Source of the DNA: Zygnema cylindricum
Taxonomy: Eukaryota; Streptophyta; Zygnematophyceae; Zygnematales; Zygnemataceae
Reading direction: 5' to 3'
Length of the DNA stretch: 64,000 nt
Assembly: GCA_037447655.1 (NCBI GenBank)
Contig: JBBHKE010000907.1
Location: forward strand, 1-64,000
The position numbers and the translations under genes are program-made. Shown in pieces: positions 10,445-23,474 of this stretch (its first letter is position 1; each line of letters opens with the position of its first letter). The notes beneath the pieces were generated by a model, which did not search any database, was not told the origin of the DNA, and saw only the letters and a program-made list of their open reading frames with translations.

Positions 10445-13400
10445 TGGCAGAGAGATAAGGAGAGGGAACCTAGAGGGAGAAAAAGAATACAGAAAAAGAC
10501 AAAAGTTAGGAAGAGACGAGGGAGAGGAGAAGAGGAGAGAAGAAAGGGACAGTACTAGAAAGAGAGAGGAGGGGAAGGAGCTAGAAAGAGAGAGGAGGGG
10601 AAGGAGCTAGAAAGAGAGAGGAGGGGAAGGAGCGAGAAAGAGAGGGGAAGGGAAGGAGCGAGAAAGGAAAGGAGAGGAGGGCGGAGAAGGAGAGAAGAGG
10701 AGAAGAAGAGGAGGAGAGAATGTGAGGGATTGGGGAGACGGAAAGGAAAAGGTAAAGGCAGAAAGGAGAGGAGAGGAGAGGACATTGGGGCATAGGGAGA
10801 GAGAGAGGGTGAGAAGGAGAAATGTGGAGGAGGTGGAAGAAAAGAGTAAAACAAGAAGATAGTCAGGAGAGGAGAGAAGGAGAGGAGAGAGGGACAGAGG
10901 GAAGAGGGACAGAGAGAAGCGTGAAGGTGAAACGGTGAGGGAGAGGGAGAGGGAGAGCGAGAGAGAGACATGAGGAGGAGGATAGGGAGAGGGGAGGGAA
11001 GGGAAGGGGGGGGGATGGGCAAGCTGGAAAGAGGGGCAGAAGTATTAAGACGGGATAGAAGGAGCAAAAGAGCTAGAGAGGGAGGGAGGAAGGGAGGAAA
11101 GGAGAAAGGAAGAGAGGGGGAGATTACGGGGCAGGGGGAGAGGAAGAAACGGAATAGGTGAGGGAAGGTGAGAAAAAGTGATGGAGAGAAAGAGATAGAA
11201 AGAGGGAGAGAGGGAGAGAGAGAGAGAGAGCAGGTATATGAGAGAGAACCGAGATGAAGAGAATAGGAAAGAGAAGGAGAGGGAAGAGAGTACGAAGGAG
11301 AGAGAGAGGGAGAGGGAGAGGGAAAGAGAGTGTGGAAGAGGGAGAGGGAGATAGAGAGAAAGAGGGAGAGGGAGAGAGTGGGTATGTGATAGAGAAACGA
11401 GATGAAGAAACGATGGGGAAGAGAAGGATAAGGAGTTAGAGAGGGAGAGGGAAAGGGAGAAGTTGAGTGGGAGTGGGAGAGGGAGGGAGCGGGGAGAGGG
11501 ACAGGGAGAGGGAGAAAGAGAAGAGGGAACGGGAGGGAGAAGGGGGGAGAGGGGGAGGAGGATGGAGAGGGAGAAGCAGAGGGAGAGGAAGTGAGGGTAC
11601 GAGACAAAGAGAGAAAGAGAGTGGGAAAGAAAGTGGGACAGTGGGAGAGGAGAAGAGAGAGAGGAGGCGAAAGTTAGGGGGCGAGAGAGTGGGGGCTAGA
11701 GAGACAGGTGGAGAGTGAAAGAGGGAGGGGAGAGGGAGAGGAAGAGGGAGGTGGAGAAGGAGGGGGAGGGGGAGAGGAAGAGGTAGAGCGGGAGAGGAAG
11801 AGGTGGAGGGATAGGTAGATGGAGAGGGTGGAGGGGAGAGGGAGAGGAAGAGGTAGAGGGAGAAGGATAGAGAGGAAAAAGAAGTGGGTGGGAGAGAAAG
11901 AGGGAGAGGAGGAGGGGGAGAGGAGGGGGAGATGAAGAGGTAGAGAGAGAAGTAGGTTGAGAGGGAGGTGGAGGGAGAAATCGAGACGGAGGGGGAGAGG
12001 GAGAGGGAGCGGGAGAATATGAGTACGATGCGGTGTGCGAGGGGGGGAAGAAAGGGGAGGAAGTGGGAAAGGAAGAGGTAGAGGGAGAAGGATAGAGAGG
12101 AAAAAGAAGTGGGAGGGAGAGAAAGAGGGAGGGAGGAGGGGGAGAGGAGTGGGAGATGAAGAGGTAGAGAGAGAAGTAGGTTGAGAGGGAGGTGGAGGGG
12201 GAGATGGAGGCAGAGGGGGAGAGGGAGTGGGAGCGGGAGAAGATGAGTACGATGCGGTGTGCGATGGGGGGGAAGAAAGGGGAGGAAGTCGGAAAGGAAG
12301 AGGTAGAGGGAGAAGGAGAGAGAGGGAAAAGAAGTGGGAGGGAGAGAAAGAGAGGGAGAGAACCGGAGAGTTGGAGAGGGGGAGAGATAGAGGAGGCGGA
12401 GGAGAGGGAGCGGGAGAGTGGGGGTAAGAAAGGGGAGGGAGAGGGAGAGGGAGAGGGATAGGGAGAGAGAGAGGATAGGGATAGAGAGGGAGAAGGAGGT
12501 GGAGAGGGAGGGGTTGTGGAAAAGGGAGCGGGAGATGGATAGGAGAGGAGGAGAGGGAGAGGAGAGGAAGAGGGAGAGAGGGCAGAAGCGAGAGAGGGAG
12601 ACAGAGAGGGAGAGGGAGAGGAAGAGGGATAGGGAGAAGAAGAGGGATAGGGAGAGAAAGAGGCAGAGGGAGAGGGAGAGAGAGAGGGAGAGGGGGAGGG
12701 AGAGGGAGAGGAAATGGGAGAGGGAGAGTGAAAAGAAGAGACTGTAGAGGGAGAGGAAGATGGAGACGGCGGGTGATAAAAAGAAAAAAGGTGACGGAGA
12801 GAAAGATGGAGAGAGAGAGGGAGAGAGAGAGGGAGAGGGGGAGGGAGGATGGGGAAGGGAGAAAAAGAGAGAGGAGAGGGAGAGGGGGAGGGTGAGTGAG
12901 TGTGATAGGGAGAGAGTGGGAGATTGGAGGAGAGCGGGAGAGAGTGAGAAAAAAGAGACGGAAAGGAGAGGGGATAAAGAGTTAGAGGGAGAGGAAGATG
13001 GAACGAGTGAGAAAGATGGAGAGGGAGAGGGAGAGGGAGGAGAGGAATAGAGAGATGGATAGGGAGAGGGAATGCAAGAGGGAGAAGAAGAGAGGGAGAG
13101 CAAGGAGAGAGTGAGACTGGGACAGGGAGAGGGAGATAGAGAGAAAGAGGGAGAAGGAGATGGAGAGGGAGAGGGAGATAGAGAGAAAGAGGGAGAAGGA
13201 GAGGGAGAGGGAGAGGTAGAGGGAGAGGGAGAGAGAGTCATAGTGGCTATTTGAAAGAGAAGCGAGATGAAGAGATAATGGGAAAGAGAAGGAGAGGGAG
13301 ATGGATAGGGAGAGGAGTGGGAGAGTGAGAGGGAGAGGGAGGTGGAGTGGCGGTTGGAGGGGGAGTGGGAAAGGGAGGGGGAGAAGGTGAGGAGTATGGG

Positions 13401-16400
13401 GTGTGCGTGGGAGGAGGGAGAAGGGGGAGGAAGTGGGAGAGGGAGAGGTCGAGGGATAAGGAGAAAGAGAGTGAAAAGAAGTGGGAAAGAAAAAGGAGAG
13501 GTGGAGAGTGGGAGAGGAGAGAGGGGGCGAGAGAGCGGGTGTGAGAGAGGAGAGAGAGAGGGAAAGTCAGAGGGAGAGGGAAAGGGAGAGGGAGAGAGAG
13601 GGAGGGGGAAATTGAGAGGAAAAGGGACAGGGATAGGAAAAGAGAGACGGAGAAAGAGGTGGAGGGGGAGGGGGTGAAGGAAAAGGGGAGGGAGACGGAT
13701 AGGAGAGGAAGGACAGAGAGAGGAAGAGGGAGAGGAAGTGGAATAGGGAGGGAAAGAAAAATAAGGAGAGGGAGAGAGATAGGAGAGGGATAATAAAAGA
13801 AAGGTGAGGCAGAGAAAGATGGAGAAAGAGAGAGAGAGAGCGGGAGAAGGAGTGGTAGACGGAGGAGGGGAATGGGAGTGGGAAAGACAAGGATAGGGAG
13901 AGGGGGAGGGTAAGGGATTGGGAATAGGAGGAGGGAGATCAGAGGAGAGAGGGAGATGGGGAGAAACTAGAGAGTCAGAGGAGAGTTAGAGAGAGAGTAA
14001 GATGAGTGAGAGGGAGAGGGAGAGAAAGAGGGAGAAGGTGAGGAGGAAGGGTGAGCGAGGTGGAGGAGAAGGTGGAGGAAGTGGGAGAGGGACAGGTAGA
14101 GGGAGAAGGGAAGAGATAGAGACATGATGTTGGCGGGAGGTAAAGAGGGAGAGAGAGCCGGAGAGTGGGAGAGAAAGACAGATAGAGGTGGTGGAAGAGA
14201 ATGGGGGCGAGAGAGTGGGGGTGAGGGAGAGGAGAGAGAGGGAGAGGAAGAGGAAGAGGGAGAAGAGAGGGGGAGTGAGAGGGAGAGGGAGAGGGAGAGT
14301 GAGAGGAAGTGGGTGAGGGAAAAAGAGAGGGAGAGGGAGAGGGAGAGTGAGAGGGAGAGAGAGAGGGAGAGGGAGAGGGAAAAGGAAAGAAAGAGGGAGA
14401 AGATGCGGAGGAGGTGGGGGAATGGGGGAGGGAGATGGATAGGAGAGGAGGGAGAGGGAGAGGGAGACGAGAAAAAGAGGGAGAGAGTGCAAGATTGGGC
14501 GAGGGAGAGAGAGATGGGGAGGGAGTGGAAGAGGGATATGGAGAGGAAGTGGAAGAGTTAGAGGGAGATAGAGGGGGAGAGGGATAAGCAGAGAAAGGAG
14601 AGGGAGAGGAAGATGGAGAGAGAGGGGGAATGAGATGGAGAAGGAGTGGTAGATGGAGGGGGAAGGGAGAGGGAGAAAGATAAGGAGAGGGTTAGGGAAT
14701 GGCTGTGAGAGAGGATTGGAGATTGGAGGAGAGAGGCAGAGGGGGAGAGAAAATAGAGTGAGATGTTAGGTAGAGGGAGAGGGAGAGGGAGTGGGAAAGG
14801 AAGAGGGAGAGGGAGTTGGAGAGGAAGAGGGAGAGAGAGAGGGAGGGGGAGAGGGAGAGGGAGCGGGAGAGGGAGAGGCAGAGGAAGAGGGAAAAGGTGA
14901 GGAAAAAGGGCGGGAGAGAGAGCAGGAGGGTGAGGAAGAGGGAGAGGAAGAGAAAGAGAAAGAGAGAGCTGGAGAGTGAGAAAGAGAGTGGTGGAGTGAG
15001 AGGTTGAGTGTGGGAGCGGGGGAAAGAGAGAGGGCGGAAGACATGGGGCGAGAAATTGGGGGTGACATTGAAGAGAGAGTGGGAGAGGGAGAGGGATAGG
15101 GAGAGGGAGATGGGGAGAGAGAGGAAGTGGGAGCTGGAGTGGGTGCGGGAAGGGAATAGAGAGAGAGAGAGGGAGAGGGAGAGGCAAAGGGAGAGGTGGA
15201 TGTGGAGGGAGTGGGAGGGAGAGAAAGAGGGATAGAAGGAGAGGAAGCGGAAGAGGGAGAGTGAGGGGGAGAAGCAGAGGGAGAGAGAGGGAGGGAGAGG
15301 TAGAGGGAGCAAGAGAGGGAGAGGGAAAAGGAGAGAATGGTGAGAGAGAGGAGCATCGGGGGAGAACGTGAGAGAGAGGGAGAGCGAGAGGTAAAAAAAA
15401 GGGGACGGGAGAGGGAGAAAGAGAAGGAGAGGGAGAGGGTGGGGGAATCTGTGTGGGAGAGGAGAGGAGATCGGAGGAGAGAATTAGATGGGGAGAAAAA
15501 GGAGAGGGAGAGGAGAGGGAGAGGGAGAGAAAGAAGAAATGGTAGAGGAAGGGAGATAGGGAGAGGGATAACACGAGAAAGGAGAAGAGGAAGTTTGAGA
15601 GAGGGAGAAAGATCGGAAGAGGGTGAGGTATAGGGAGGGGAAGGGAGCGGTTAAGAGAAAATGAGAGGGAGAGGGAGGGAGATCATTAGGATAGAGGGAG
15701 ATAGGGAGAAAAAAGAGTGAGAGGAAACTTAGAGGGAGAGCATGAGGGAGAGGGAGTGGAAGAGGGAGTGAAGAGGGAGAGGGAGAGTAGAGAGAGAGGG
15801 AGAGGGAGAGAGAGAGTGGGAGAGGGATCGATAAGTAGTGAGAGTGCGTATTTTAAAGAGACATGAGATGAAGAGACAATGGGGAAGGGAGGGTGAGGGA
15901 GAGGGAGAGGGAGGTGGATACGGAGTGCGAGGGGGAGAGGGACTGGTAGAGGGAGAGGGCGGTGGAGAGGGATAGAGAGTGAAAGAGGGAGAAGGTGAGG
16001 AGGAAGGGGTGAGCGAGGTGGGGGAGAAGGTGGAGGAATTGGGAGAGGGTGAGGTAAACGGAGAAAGGGAGAGAGAGAAAAGAAGTTGGGGAGAGGTACA
16101 GTGGGATAGAGAGCCGGAGAGTGGGGGAGGAAGAGAGAAAGTGGTGGCGGAAGAGAAAGTGGGAGAGAGAGTGGGGGTGAGTGAGAGGAGAGAGAGGGAG
16201 AGGAAGAGGGAGAGGTAAAAGAGACGGGAGAAGGAAAGAAAGAGGGAGAAGGTGGAGACGGAGGGGGTGGGGGAAAGGGAGAGGGAGATGGATAGGGGAG
16301 CAGGGAGAGGGATACGAGAGGAAGAGGGAGAGAGGACAGGAGAGGGAGAGGAAGAGAGAGAGGGAAAGGGAGTGGAAGAGGGATATGGAGAGAAAGAGGG

Positions 16401-19400
16401 AGAGGTATAGGGAGAGAGAGAGGGAGAGGAAGCTGGAGAGAGAGGGAGAGATAGAGGAAGGGGGAAGTGAGGGAGAGGTAGAGGAAGGGGGAAGTGAGGG
16501 AGAGATAGAGGAAGGGGGAAGTGAGTGAGAGAAAGAGAATGAGAGGGAGAGGGAGAGGGTGAGGGAATGGCTGTGAGAGAGGAGGGGAGATTGAAAGAGA
16601 GAGGCAGAGGGGGAGAAAAAAGAGAGTGAGAGGAGAGGGAGAGGGAGAGGGAGTAGGAGAGGAAGAGGGGGAGGGAGAAAGAGAGGGAGAGGGAGAGGGA
16701 GGAGAGGGAGAGGGAGAGGGAGAGGGAGAGGGAGAGGGAGAAGGAGAGGGAGAGGGATAGAGAGAGGGAGAGGGAGAGGGAGCGGGAGAGGTTGAGGACT
16801 AGGGAGATGAAGAAGGAGAGGGAGAGGGAAAGGGAGATGGAGAGGGAGAGGGAGGTGGAGAGGGAGAGAGAGGCGGAGAGGGAGAGGGAGAGGAAGAGGG
16901 GGAGGAAGAGGGAAAAGGTGAGGAAGGGGAGCGGGAGGGAGAGAGAGGAGGGGGAGGAAGAGGGAGAGGTAGAGAAAGAGAAAGAGATAGCCGGATAGTG
17001 AGAAAGTGTGGTGGAGAGAGAGGCGGCGAGTGGGAGTGGGGTAGAGAGAGAGGGGGCGGAAGAAAGAGGGATTGAGAAATTTTGGGGTGATATTGAAGAG
17101 AGAGAGTGGGAGAGGGAGATGTGGAGAGTGAGTGAGTGGGAGCGGGAGTGGGTGAGGGAGGGGGACAGAGAGAGAGAGAGAGAGGGAACGGTTGAGGCAG
17201 AGGGAGAGGGAGTGGTTGATGTGGATGGAGTGGGAGAGGGAGATATTGGGAGAGGAGATGGATAAGAAGAGGGGTAGGGAGAGAAAGAAGGAGAGTGAGA
17301 GGGTGAGAGAGGGAGAAGAATGGAGAGGAGAGAAAGGGAGATCGAAGGAGAGAGGGAGAGGGAGAGGAAGAGGGATATGGATAGAAAGAGGGAGAGGTAG
17401 AGGGAGCGAGGGAGGGAGAGGGATAAAGAGGGAAACGAGACAGAGAGAAATATGGAGAGAGAGGGAGAGAGAGGGAGAGCGAGAGGAAAAAGGAAAGGGA
17501 AGGGAGAGGGAGAAAAAGAATGAAAGGGAAAGGGAGAGGGTGATGGAATGGGTGTGAGAGAGGAGGGGAGATGGGAGGAGAGAGGCGAAAGGGGGGAAAA
17601 AAGAGAGGGAGAGGAGAGGGAGAGGGAGAGTGAGAGGGAGGGGAAGCGAAGGAAGCAAAGGGAGAGGGAGAGGGAGAGGGATAATACGAGAAAGGATAGG
17701 GAGTGGGAGTTGGAGAGAGAGGGATAGAGATCGGGAGAGGGAGAACTAGCGGGAGGAAAGGAAGGGATCGGGAGAGACAGAAATAAGGGAAGAGGGGGAA
17801 GGTAAAGGATTGGGAGATGTAGGAGAGAGATCAGAGGAGAGAGGGAGATGGGGAGAAAAAAGAGAGTGAGAGGAGAGTTAGAGGGAGATTAAGATGAGGG
17901 AGAGGGAGAGGGAGAGTGAGAGGGAGAATGAGAGGGATAGAGTAATAGGGAGAGAGAGTGGAAGAGGGAGAAGAAGAGGGAGAGGGGGAGGGAGAGAGAG
18001 AGGGAGAGAGTGGGAGAGGTAGCGAGGGATAGAGAGAGTGCGTATGTGAAAGAGACATGAGATGAAGAGACTATGGGGAAGGGAAGTAGAGGGAGAGGGA
18101 GAGGGAGAGGGAGAGTGAGAGGGAGTGGGAGAGGGAGGTGGAGACGGAGGGCGAGTGGGAGAGGATCAGGTAGAGGGAGAGGGTGGTGGAGAGGTAGGCC
18201 GAGGGGGAGAGGGAGAGGAAGAGAAAGAGGGAGAAGGTGAGGAAGGGACGAGCGAGCTGGGGGAGAAGGTGGATGAAGTGGGATAGGGAGAGGTAGAGGG
18301 AGAAGGGGAGAGAGAGAAGGAGAGAGAGCCGGATATTGGGAGAGGAGAAGAGATAGAGGTGGCTGAAGTAAAGGGGACGAGAGAGTGGGGGGGAGAGAGA
18401 GAAGAGAGAGGGAGAGGAAGAGGGAAAGGGAGAAAAGAGGTCGAGGTAGAGGGAAAGGGAGAGGGAGATGGAGAGTGAGAGGAAGTGGGTGAGGTTAATG
18501 TAGAGGGAGAGGGAGGGGGAGAGGGAGAAGGTGGAGAGGGATGGGGTGGGGGAAAGGGAGAGGGAGATGGATAGGATCGGAGGGAGAGGCAGAGGGAGAC
18601 GAGAGGAAGAGGGAGAGGGGGTAGGGGAGGGAGAGGTAGAGAGAGAGGTAGAGGGAGTGGAAGAGGGATATGGAGAGAAAGAGGGAGAGGTAGAGGGAGA
18701 GAGAGAGGGAGAGGGATAAAGAGAGAAAGGAGAGAGAGAGAAAGATGGAGGTAGAGGGAGTGAGAGGGAGAGGGATAAAGAGTGAAATGAGAGGGAGAGG
18801 TAGATGTAGAGAGGAGATAGAGTTGGAGAGGGTGAGGTAGTGGGAGGGGGGAGGGAGAGGGAGAAAAAGACGGAGAGGGAGAGGAAGAGGGCTGTGAGAG
18901 AGGAGGGGAGATCGGAGGAGAGAGGCAGAGGGGGAGAAAAAAGAGAGTGAGACTAGAGTAAGAGGGAAAGGAAGAGGGTGAGGGAGAGAAAGAGGGAGAG
19001 AAGAAGTGGAAGAAGAAGAGGGGTAGGGAGAGAAAGAGGGAGAGTTAGGGGGAGAAATAGAGGGAGAGAGAGGGAGAGGGAGATGGAGAGGAACGGAGAG
19101 GAGAGAGAGGGAGATCGGAGGAGAGAGGGAGAGGGAGAGGAAGAGGGATATGGAGAGAAAGAGGGAGATGTAGGGGGAGCGAGAGAGGGAGAGGGATATG
19201 GAGAAAGGAAAGAGAGTGGAAGATGGAGGGAGAGGGAGAGAGAGAGAGGAAGAGCGAGAGGTAGAAGGGGAAGAGAGAGGAAGAAAGAGAAGGAGAGGGA
19301 GCGGGAGAGGGAGAGGGTGAGGGAATGGATATGAGAGAGGTGGGGAGATCGAAGGAGATTGTCAGTGAGGGAGAAAATTGAGGGAGAGGAGAGGGAGAGG

Positions 19401-22400
19401 GAGGGGGAGAGGGAGAGGGAGAGGGAGAGGGAGAGGGAAAAGGTGAGGAAGGGGAGTGGGAGGTAGAGGAAGGGGAGGAAGAGGGAGAGGCAGAGATTGA
19501 GAAAGAGAGTGGTGGAGAGAGGCGGAGAGTTGGAGAGGGGGAGAGAGAGAAGGGGCGGAAGACAGAGGGGGCGAGAAAGTGGGGGTGACCAAATATAGAA
19601 AAGAGAGAGGGGGAGAGGGAGAGGGAGAGGCAAAGACCTGGAGAGAGATAAAAGGAGTGGTGGAGATAGAGGCTGGGGGTGGGAGAGGGGGATAGAGAGA
19701 GGAGGCGACATAGTGGGGTGGACATTGAATAGAGTGGGAGAGGTAGAGGGAGAGGGAGAGGGTGATGGAGATAGAGAGGCGGTGGGAGCGGGTGACGGAG
19801 GGGGACAGAGAGAGAGAGGGGAAGAGGGAGACGGAAATGTAGAGTGAGAGGGAGAGGGAGAGATGGATTGGAGGGAGTGGGAAAGCGAGAGGGAGAGGGA
19901 GAGGGAGAAGAAAAGGGGTATGGAGAGAAAGAGGAAAAGGGAGAGGGAAAATGAGACAGAGAGATGGAGAGTGAGAGTGAGGGAAAGGAGAGAGGAAGAT
20001 CGGAGGAGAGAAGGAGAGGGGGATAATAAGAGAGAAAGAGTAGAGTGGGATGGAGAGGTAGAGGGAGAGGAAGAGAAAAAAGAGAGGGAGTGGGGGAGGG
20101 AGAGGGAGATGAAGAGGGAAAGCAAGAGAGGGTGACAGACGAATAGGAAAAAGGAGTGGGAGTGGGAGTGGGAGAGGGCGTGGGAAATGGAGGAAGAGGG
20201 AGAGGGAGAGGCAAAGAGAGACGGAAAGGGAGAGGGAGAGGGAGCAGGAGAGGGAGCGGCAGAGGGAGATGTGGACGAAAAGGGAGAGGGAGAGGGAGAG
20301 GAAAAGGGAGGGCATAGGGAGAAGGGGAGGGAATAGAGAGGGAGATGGCGTTGGAGAGGGGGAGGGGGATGGAGAGAAAAAGTAGACGGAGAGAGAGAAG
20401 GAGAGGGATAGGGAGGGGGAGAGGGACGAAATGAGAGGGTTGTGAGAGGGAAAGAGAGAGGGAGATGGTGAGGTAGAGGCAGATAGAGAGGGTGAAGTAG
20501 AGGGAGAGGGAGTGGGAGAGGGAGAGGGAGAGCGAGAGGGAGAGGAAGAGTGAGAGGGAGAGGGAGTGGGTGAGGTAGAGGTAGATGGAGAGGGAGTGGG
20601 AGAGAGAGAGGGAGAGGGAGAGGTCGAAGGATGAGATGGAGCGAGAGTTGAAGAGAACGTGGAAGAAGAATTAGGAGAGGAAGAGGGAGAGAAAGGAGAG
20701 GTAGAGGGTGAGGGAGAGGGAGAGGGAGGAGAGAAAGAGGGAGAGGGAGAGAGAGAGAATGAGAGGAAGAGTGGGAGCGAGGAAGAGTGGGGAAAAGGAT
20801 GATTTGGAGAGTGAGAGGGATAGGTGGAGAGGGGGAGAGGATGAAGGTGAGGGAGATAAAGATGGAGAAGTAAAAAAAGAGGGGGAAGGAAAGGGAGAGG
20901 GATAGGGAAAGGTGGAGGAAGAGTGCGAGGGGGATGGAGAGTAAGACGATTACGGAGAGGGATAGTGAGAGGGTAAGAGAGAGGGAGTAAAAGAGATGTA
21001 CGGCTAGAGATAGAGGGGCCGAGAGAGAGAGCGGGAGAGAGATGGTGCGAGAGAGAGTTGGGGGCGAGATAGAGAGGGGAAGAGAGAGGGAGGCGTAAAG
21101 ATAAGAGTAGGAGAGAGAGAGATGGTGGGAGAGAGGGAGGAAACTAAAGAGAGTAGGGGTGAGTGCGAGAGGGGGCGAGAGTGAGAGGGGGAGGGACTGA
21201 GAGGGCGAGAGAGACAGAGAGGGTAGTGATTTGCAGAGAGAGAGAGAGAGGGAGAGGGAGTGAGAGGCTAAAGGAAAGATAGAGGGATAGGATTTTTTAG
21301 GAGATGCAGAGCGGGAGTGGGAGAAGGCGAGGGAGATGGAGAAAAAGAGGGAGAGAGAGAGGGAGAGGGAGAGGGAGATGGTGAGGACGAGTGAGAGGAC
21401 GAGGGAGAGGACGAGGGAGAGGGAAAGAGAGAGGGAGAGGGAGAGGGAGAGTGGAGGGGGTTGGTTAGGCGCAAGGGGAGGGAGAGGGGGAGGGAAAGGG
21501 AATGGGCGAGGGAGACGGAGGCGGGGAAGAGGGAGAGGGAGAGGGAGAGGGTGAGTGAGAGGGAAAGGGAGGGGGAGAGGGAGAGGGAGAGGGGGAGAAG
21601 AGAAAGCAGGAGTGGGAGAGGGATAAGGAGAGGAAGTTGCGGAGGGAGAGGGTGGGAGAGGGTGAGTGGGATGGAGAGGGATAGGCAGAGGGTGGGGAAA
21701 GATAGATGTGGATAGAGAGATGTGTCGAAAGAGAGAGGGGTTGAGAGAGAGCGGGAGAGAGAGAGAGTGAGGGAGAGAGAGAGGGGGAGAGAGAAGGGAC
21801 AGAAACAGGGAGGAGGGACAGGGAGAGGGAGAGGGAGTGGGACAGGGGAGAAGAGGGAGTGGGAGAACGATAGGTAGAGGTAGAGGAAGGTCGAGGGAGA
21901 GGTGAAGGGAGACATTGTATGCGAGGTGTAGCGAAAGGTTGACGGAGGGAGAGGTGGATCGAGAGGTGGAGGTGCACGTGGAGGTGGAGAGAGAAAGAGA
22001 GGGAGAGGGAAAAGACTAGGGACAGGGAGAGGGCGTTCGAGGGGAAGTGGGAGTTGGAAACAGAGGGCGAGGGCGAGGGAAGGAAGTGACGAAGAGAGAG
22101 CGCGAGGGAGAGGGAAACGTGCAGGGCGAGGGCGGGGGCAAGGGTGAGGGCAAGGGCTTAGGAGAGGGAGAGGGCGAGGTCGAGAGGGAGATCGAGGGAG
22201 AGGGAGTGGTAGAGGGAGAGAAAGACGGAGAGGGTGATCGGATTGGAGATGTAAATGTTAAGGGAGAGGGAGAGAGAGAGTGAGCCTTAGAAGATGTTTG
22301 AGATTGAGAAGGAAAGGGAAAAGGAGAAGAAGCGGGATAGGGAGAGGCAGAGGGAGTTGCAGAGACAAAGGGAGCGAGAGAGTTATAGGGTTAGGAAAGA

Positions 22401-23470
22401 GGAGAGGGAGAGGAGAGGGAACTAAAGCGGGAGAGGAATATGAAAAGGGTGATTGAAAGTGATAGGGAGACTGAGTGAGAGAGTAGAAGAAAGGGGAAGG
22501 GGGAGATGCTAGGGGAGGAGTGATGGGAAGTTTAGGGCAATTGGGATCCTTTGGGGGCAATTGTTAGGGCGAAGGTTAGGAAGAGGTCAAAATCAAGGTC
22601 GAGTTCGAGGGAGGAGGCGAAGGAGAGAGATCGGAGGGGAAGAGGATTGGGTGAGAGAGAGTGAGTGGCAGATAGAAGAGAGAGGGATAGGAAGAGGGAG
22701 AGGGAGAGGGAGTGGAAAAGGTGTGTGAGAGGGAGAGAATCTGGGAGAAGGAGAGTAGGTGGGAGAGGGAGAGGGAAAGGTTGAGGGCTATGGATAAGAA
22801 GGCGATGAGACAACGAGAGAAGAGAGGAAAGAAAGGGGAAGAGGAGAGACTGTAAGTGAGAGAGAAATTTTAAATAGGGAGAAAGGAGATAGGGTGAGTG
22901 CAAGAAAGAAAGGGCGGGATAGGAGGAGGGAAATTCGGGGTAGAATGCTTAAGTGCAGCCAAATGATCGAGGAGAGGGAGTGGGAAAGGGAGATGGTGCA
23001 AGAGAGGGAAAAAGGGAGATCAAGAGGGAGACGGAAAGTGAGTGGCTAAGAGAGGTAGTGGGAGAGAATGTGTGAAACGGAGAGGGAGGGGAACACGGAG
23101 ATTGAGCAAGAGGAATAAAAAAGAAGAGGGAATGAGCGATGGTAGGTGGTGGAGGATGAAAAGGAAGGGAGTTGAGTGAAGGGATATTCGGAGGGATGCG
23201 TAGTGGAAGGCTATGGAAATGATGAAGGAGAAGGAAGTGGAGGCAGGATATGAATCTAGGAGAATGAAGAGGGAGAGGGACACGGGGAATAAGGAGGTCG
23301 TGATAGAGTTGTCAAAAATTGCTAAGGTTGGAGTAAGAAAGGACATAAGTGAGTGTAGGAGAGAGAGGAGAGGAGGAAAAAGAGAGATAGCGAAAAGAAG
23401 GGACAAACAAATTGGGGGTTGGAGAGAAAAGGTTTGGACTAATCGAAAGTAGGGTGAGAGAGAGAGAGAC
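10445..23470 (+). repeat. 13-kb polypurine array (GGGAGA/GAGAGG-type) with higher-order repeats
   Basis: The + strand is almost entirely A and G for about 13 kb, built from degenerate GGGAGA, GAGGGA and GAAAGA units. Rare pyrimidine-containing words mark a longer periodicity. GTATGTGAAAGAGACATGAG-like motifs recur near 11232, 11382, 13243, 15849 and 18033. GGCTGTGAGAGAGGAGGGGA-like motifs recur near 14700, 16570, 17548 and 18890. GGGGTGACATTGAA-like motifs recur near 15058, 17087 and 19585 (the last diverged). The long Ser/Leu/Pro frames on the - strand and Arg/Glu/Gly frames on the + strand are compositional artefacts. The array becomes more degenerate after about 22000. Polypurine mirror-type DNA can form triplexes; a chromosomal role is unknown. 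Confidence 0.95.
11846..12520 (+). repeat. 225-bp tandem triplication within the polypurine array
   Basis: The word GGAAGAGGTAGAGGGAGAAG starts copies at about 11846, 12071 and 12296, a spacing of 225 bp. The marker GAGTACGATGCGGTGTGCGA occurs at 12021 and 12245. The first two copies are close to identical, so this local duplication is recent relative to the rest of the array. The third copy diverges after about 100 bp; the end given is approximate. Confidence 0.8.
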
Positions 23471-23474
23471 ATTT

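Noticed and set aside
10555-20315. Open frames of up to 601 codons (Ser/Leu/Pro on -, Arg/Glu/Gly on +) in the polypurine array
   Set aside because: Purine-only DNA cannot easily form stop codons on the pyrimidine strand; the frames overlap in several phases and have no motif or start context.
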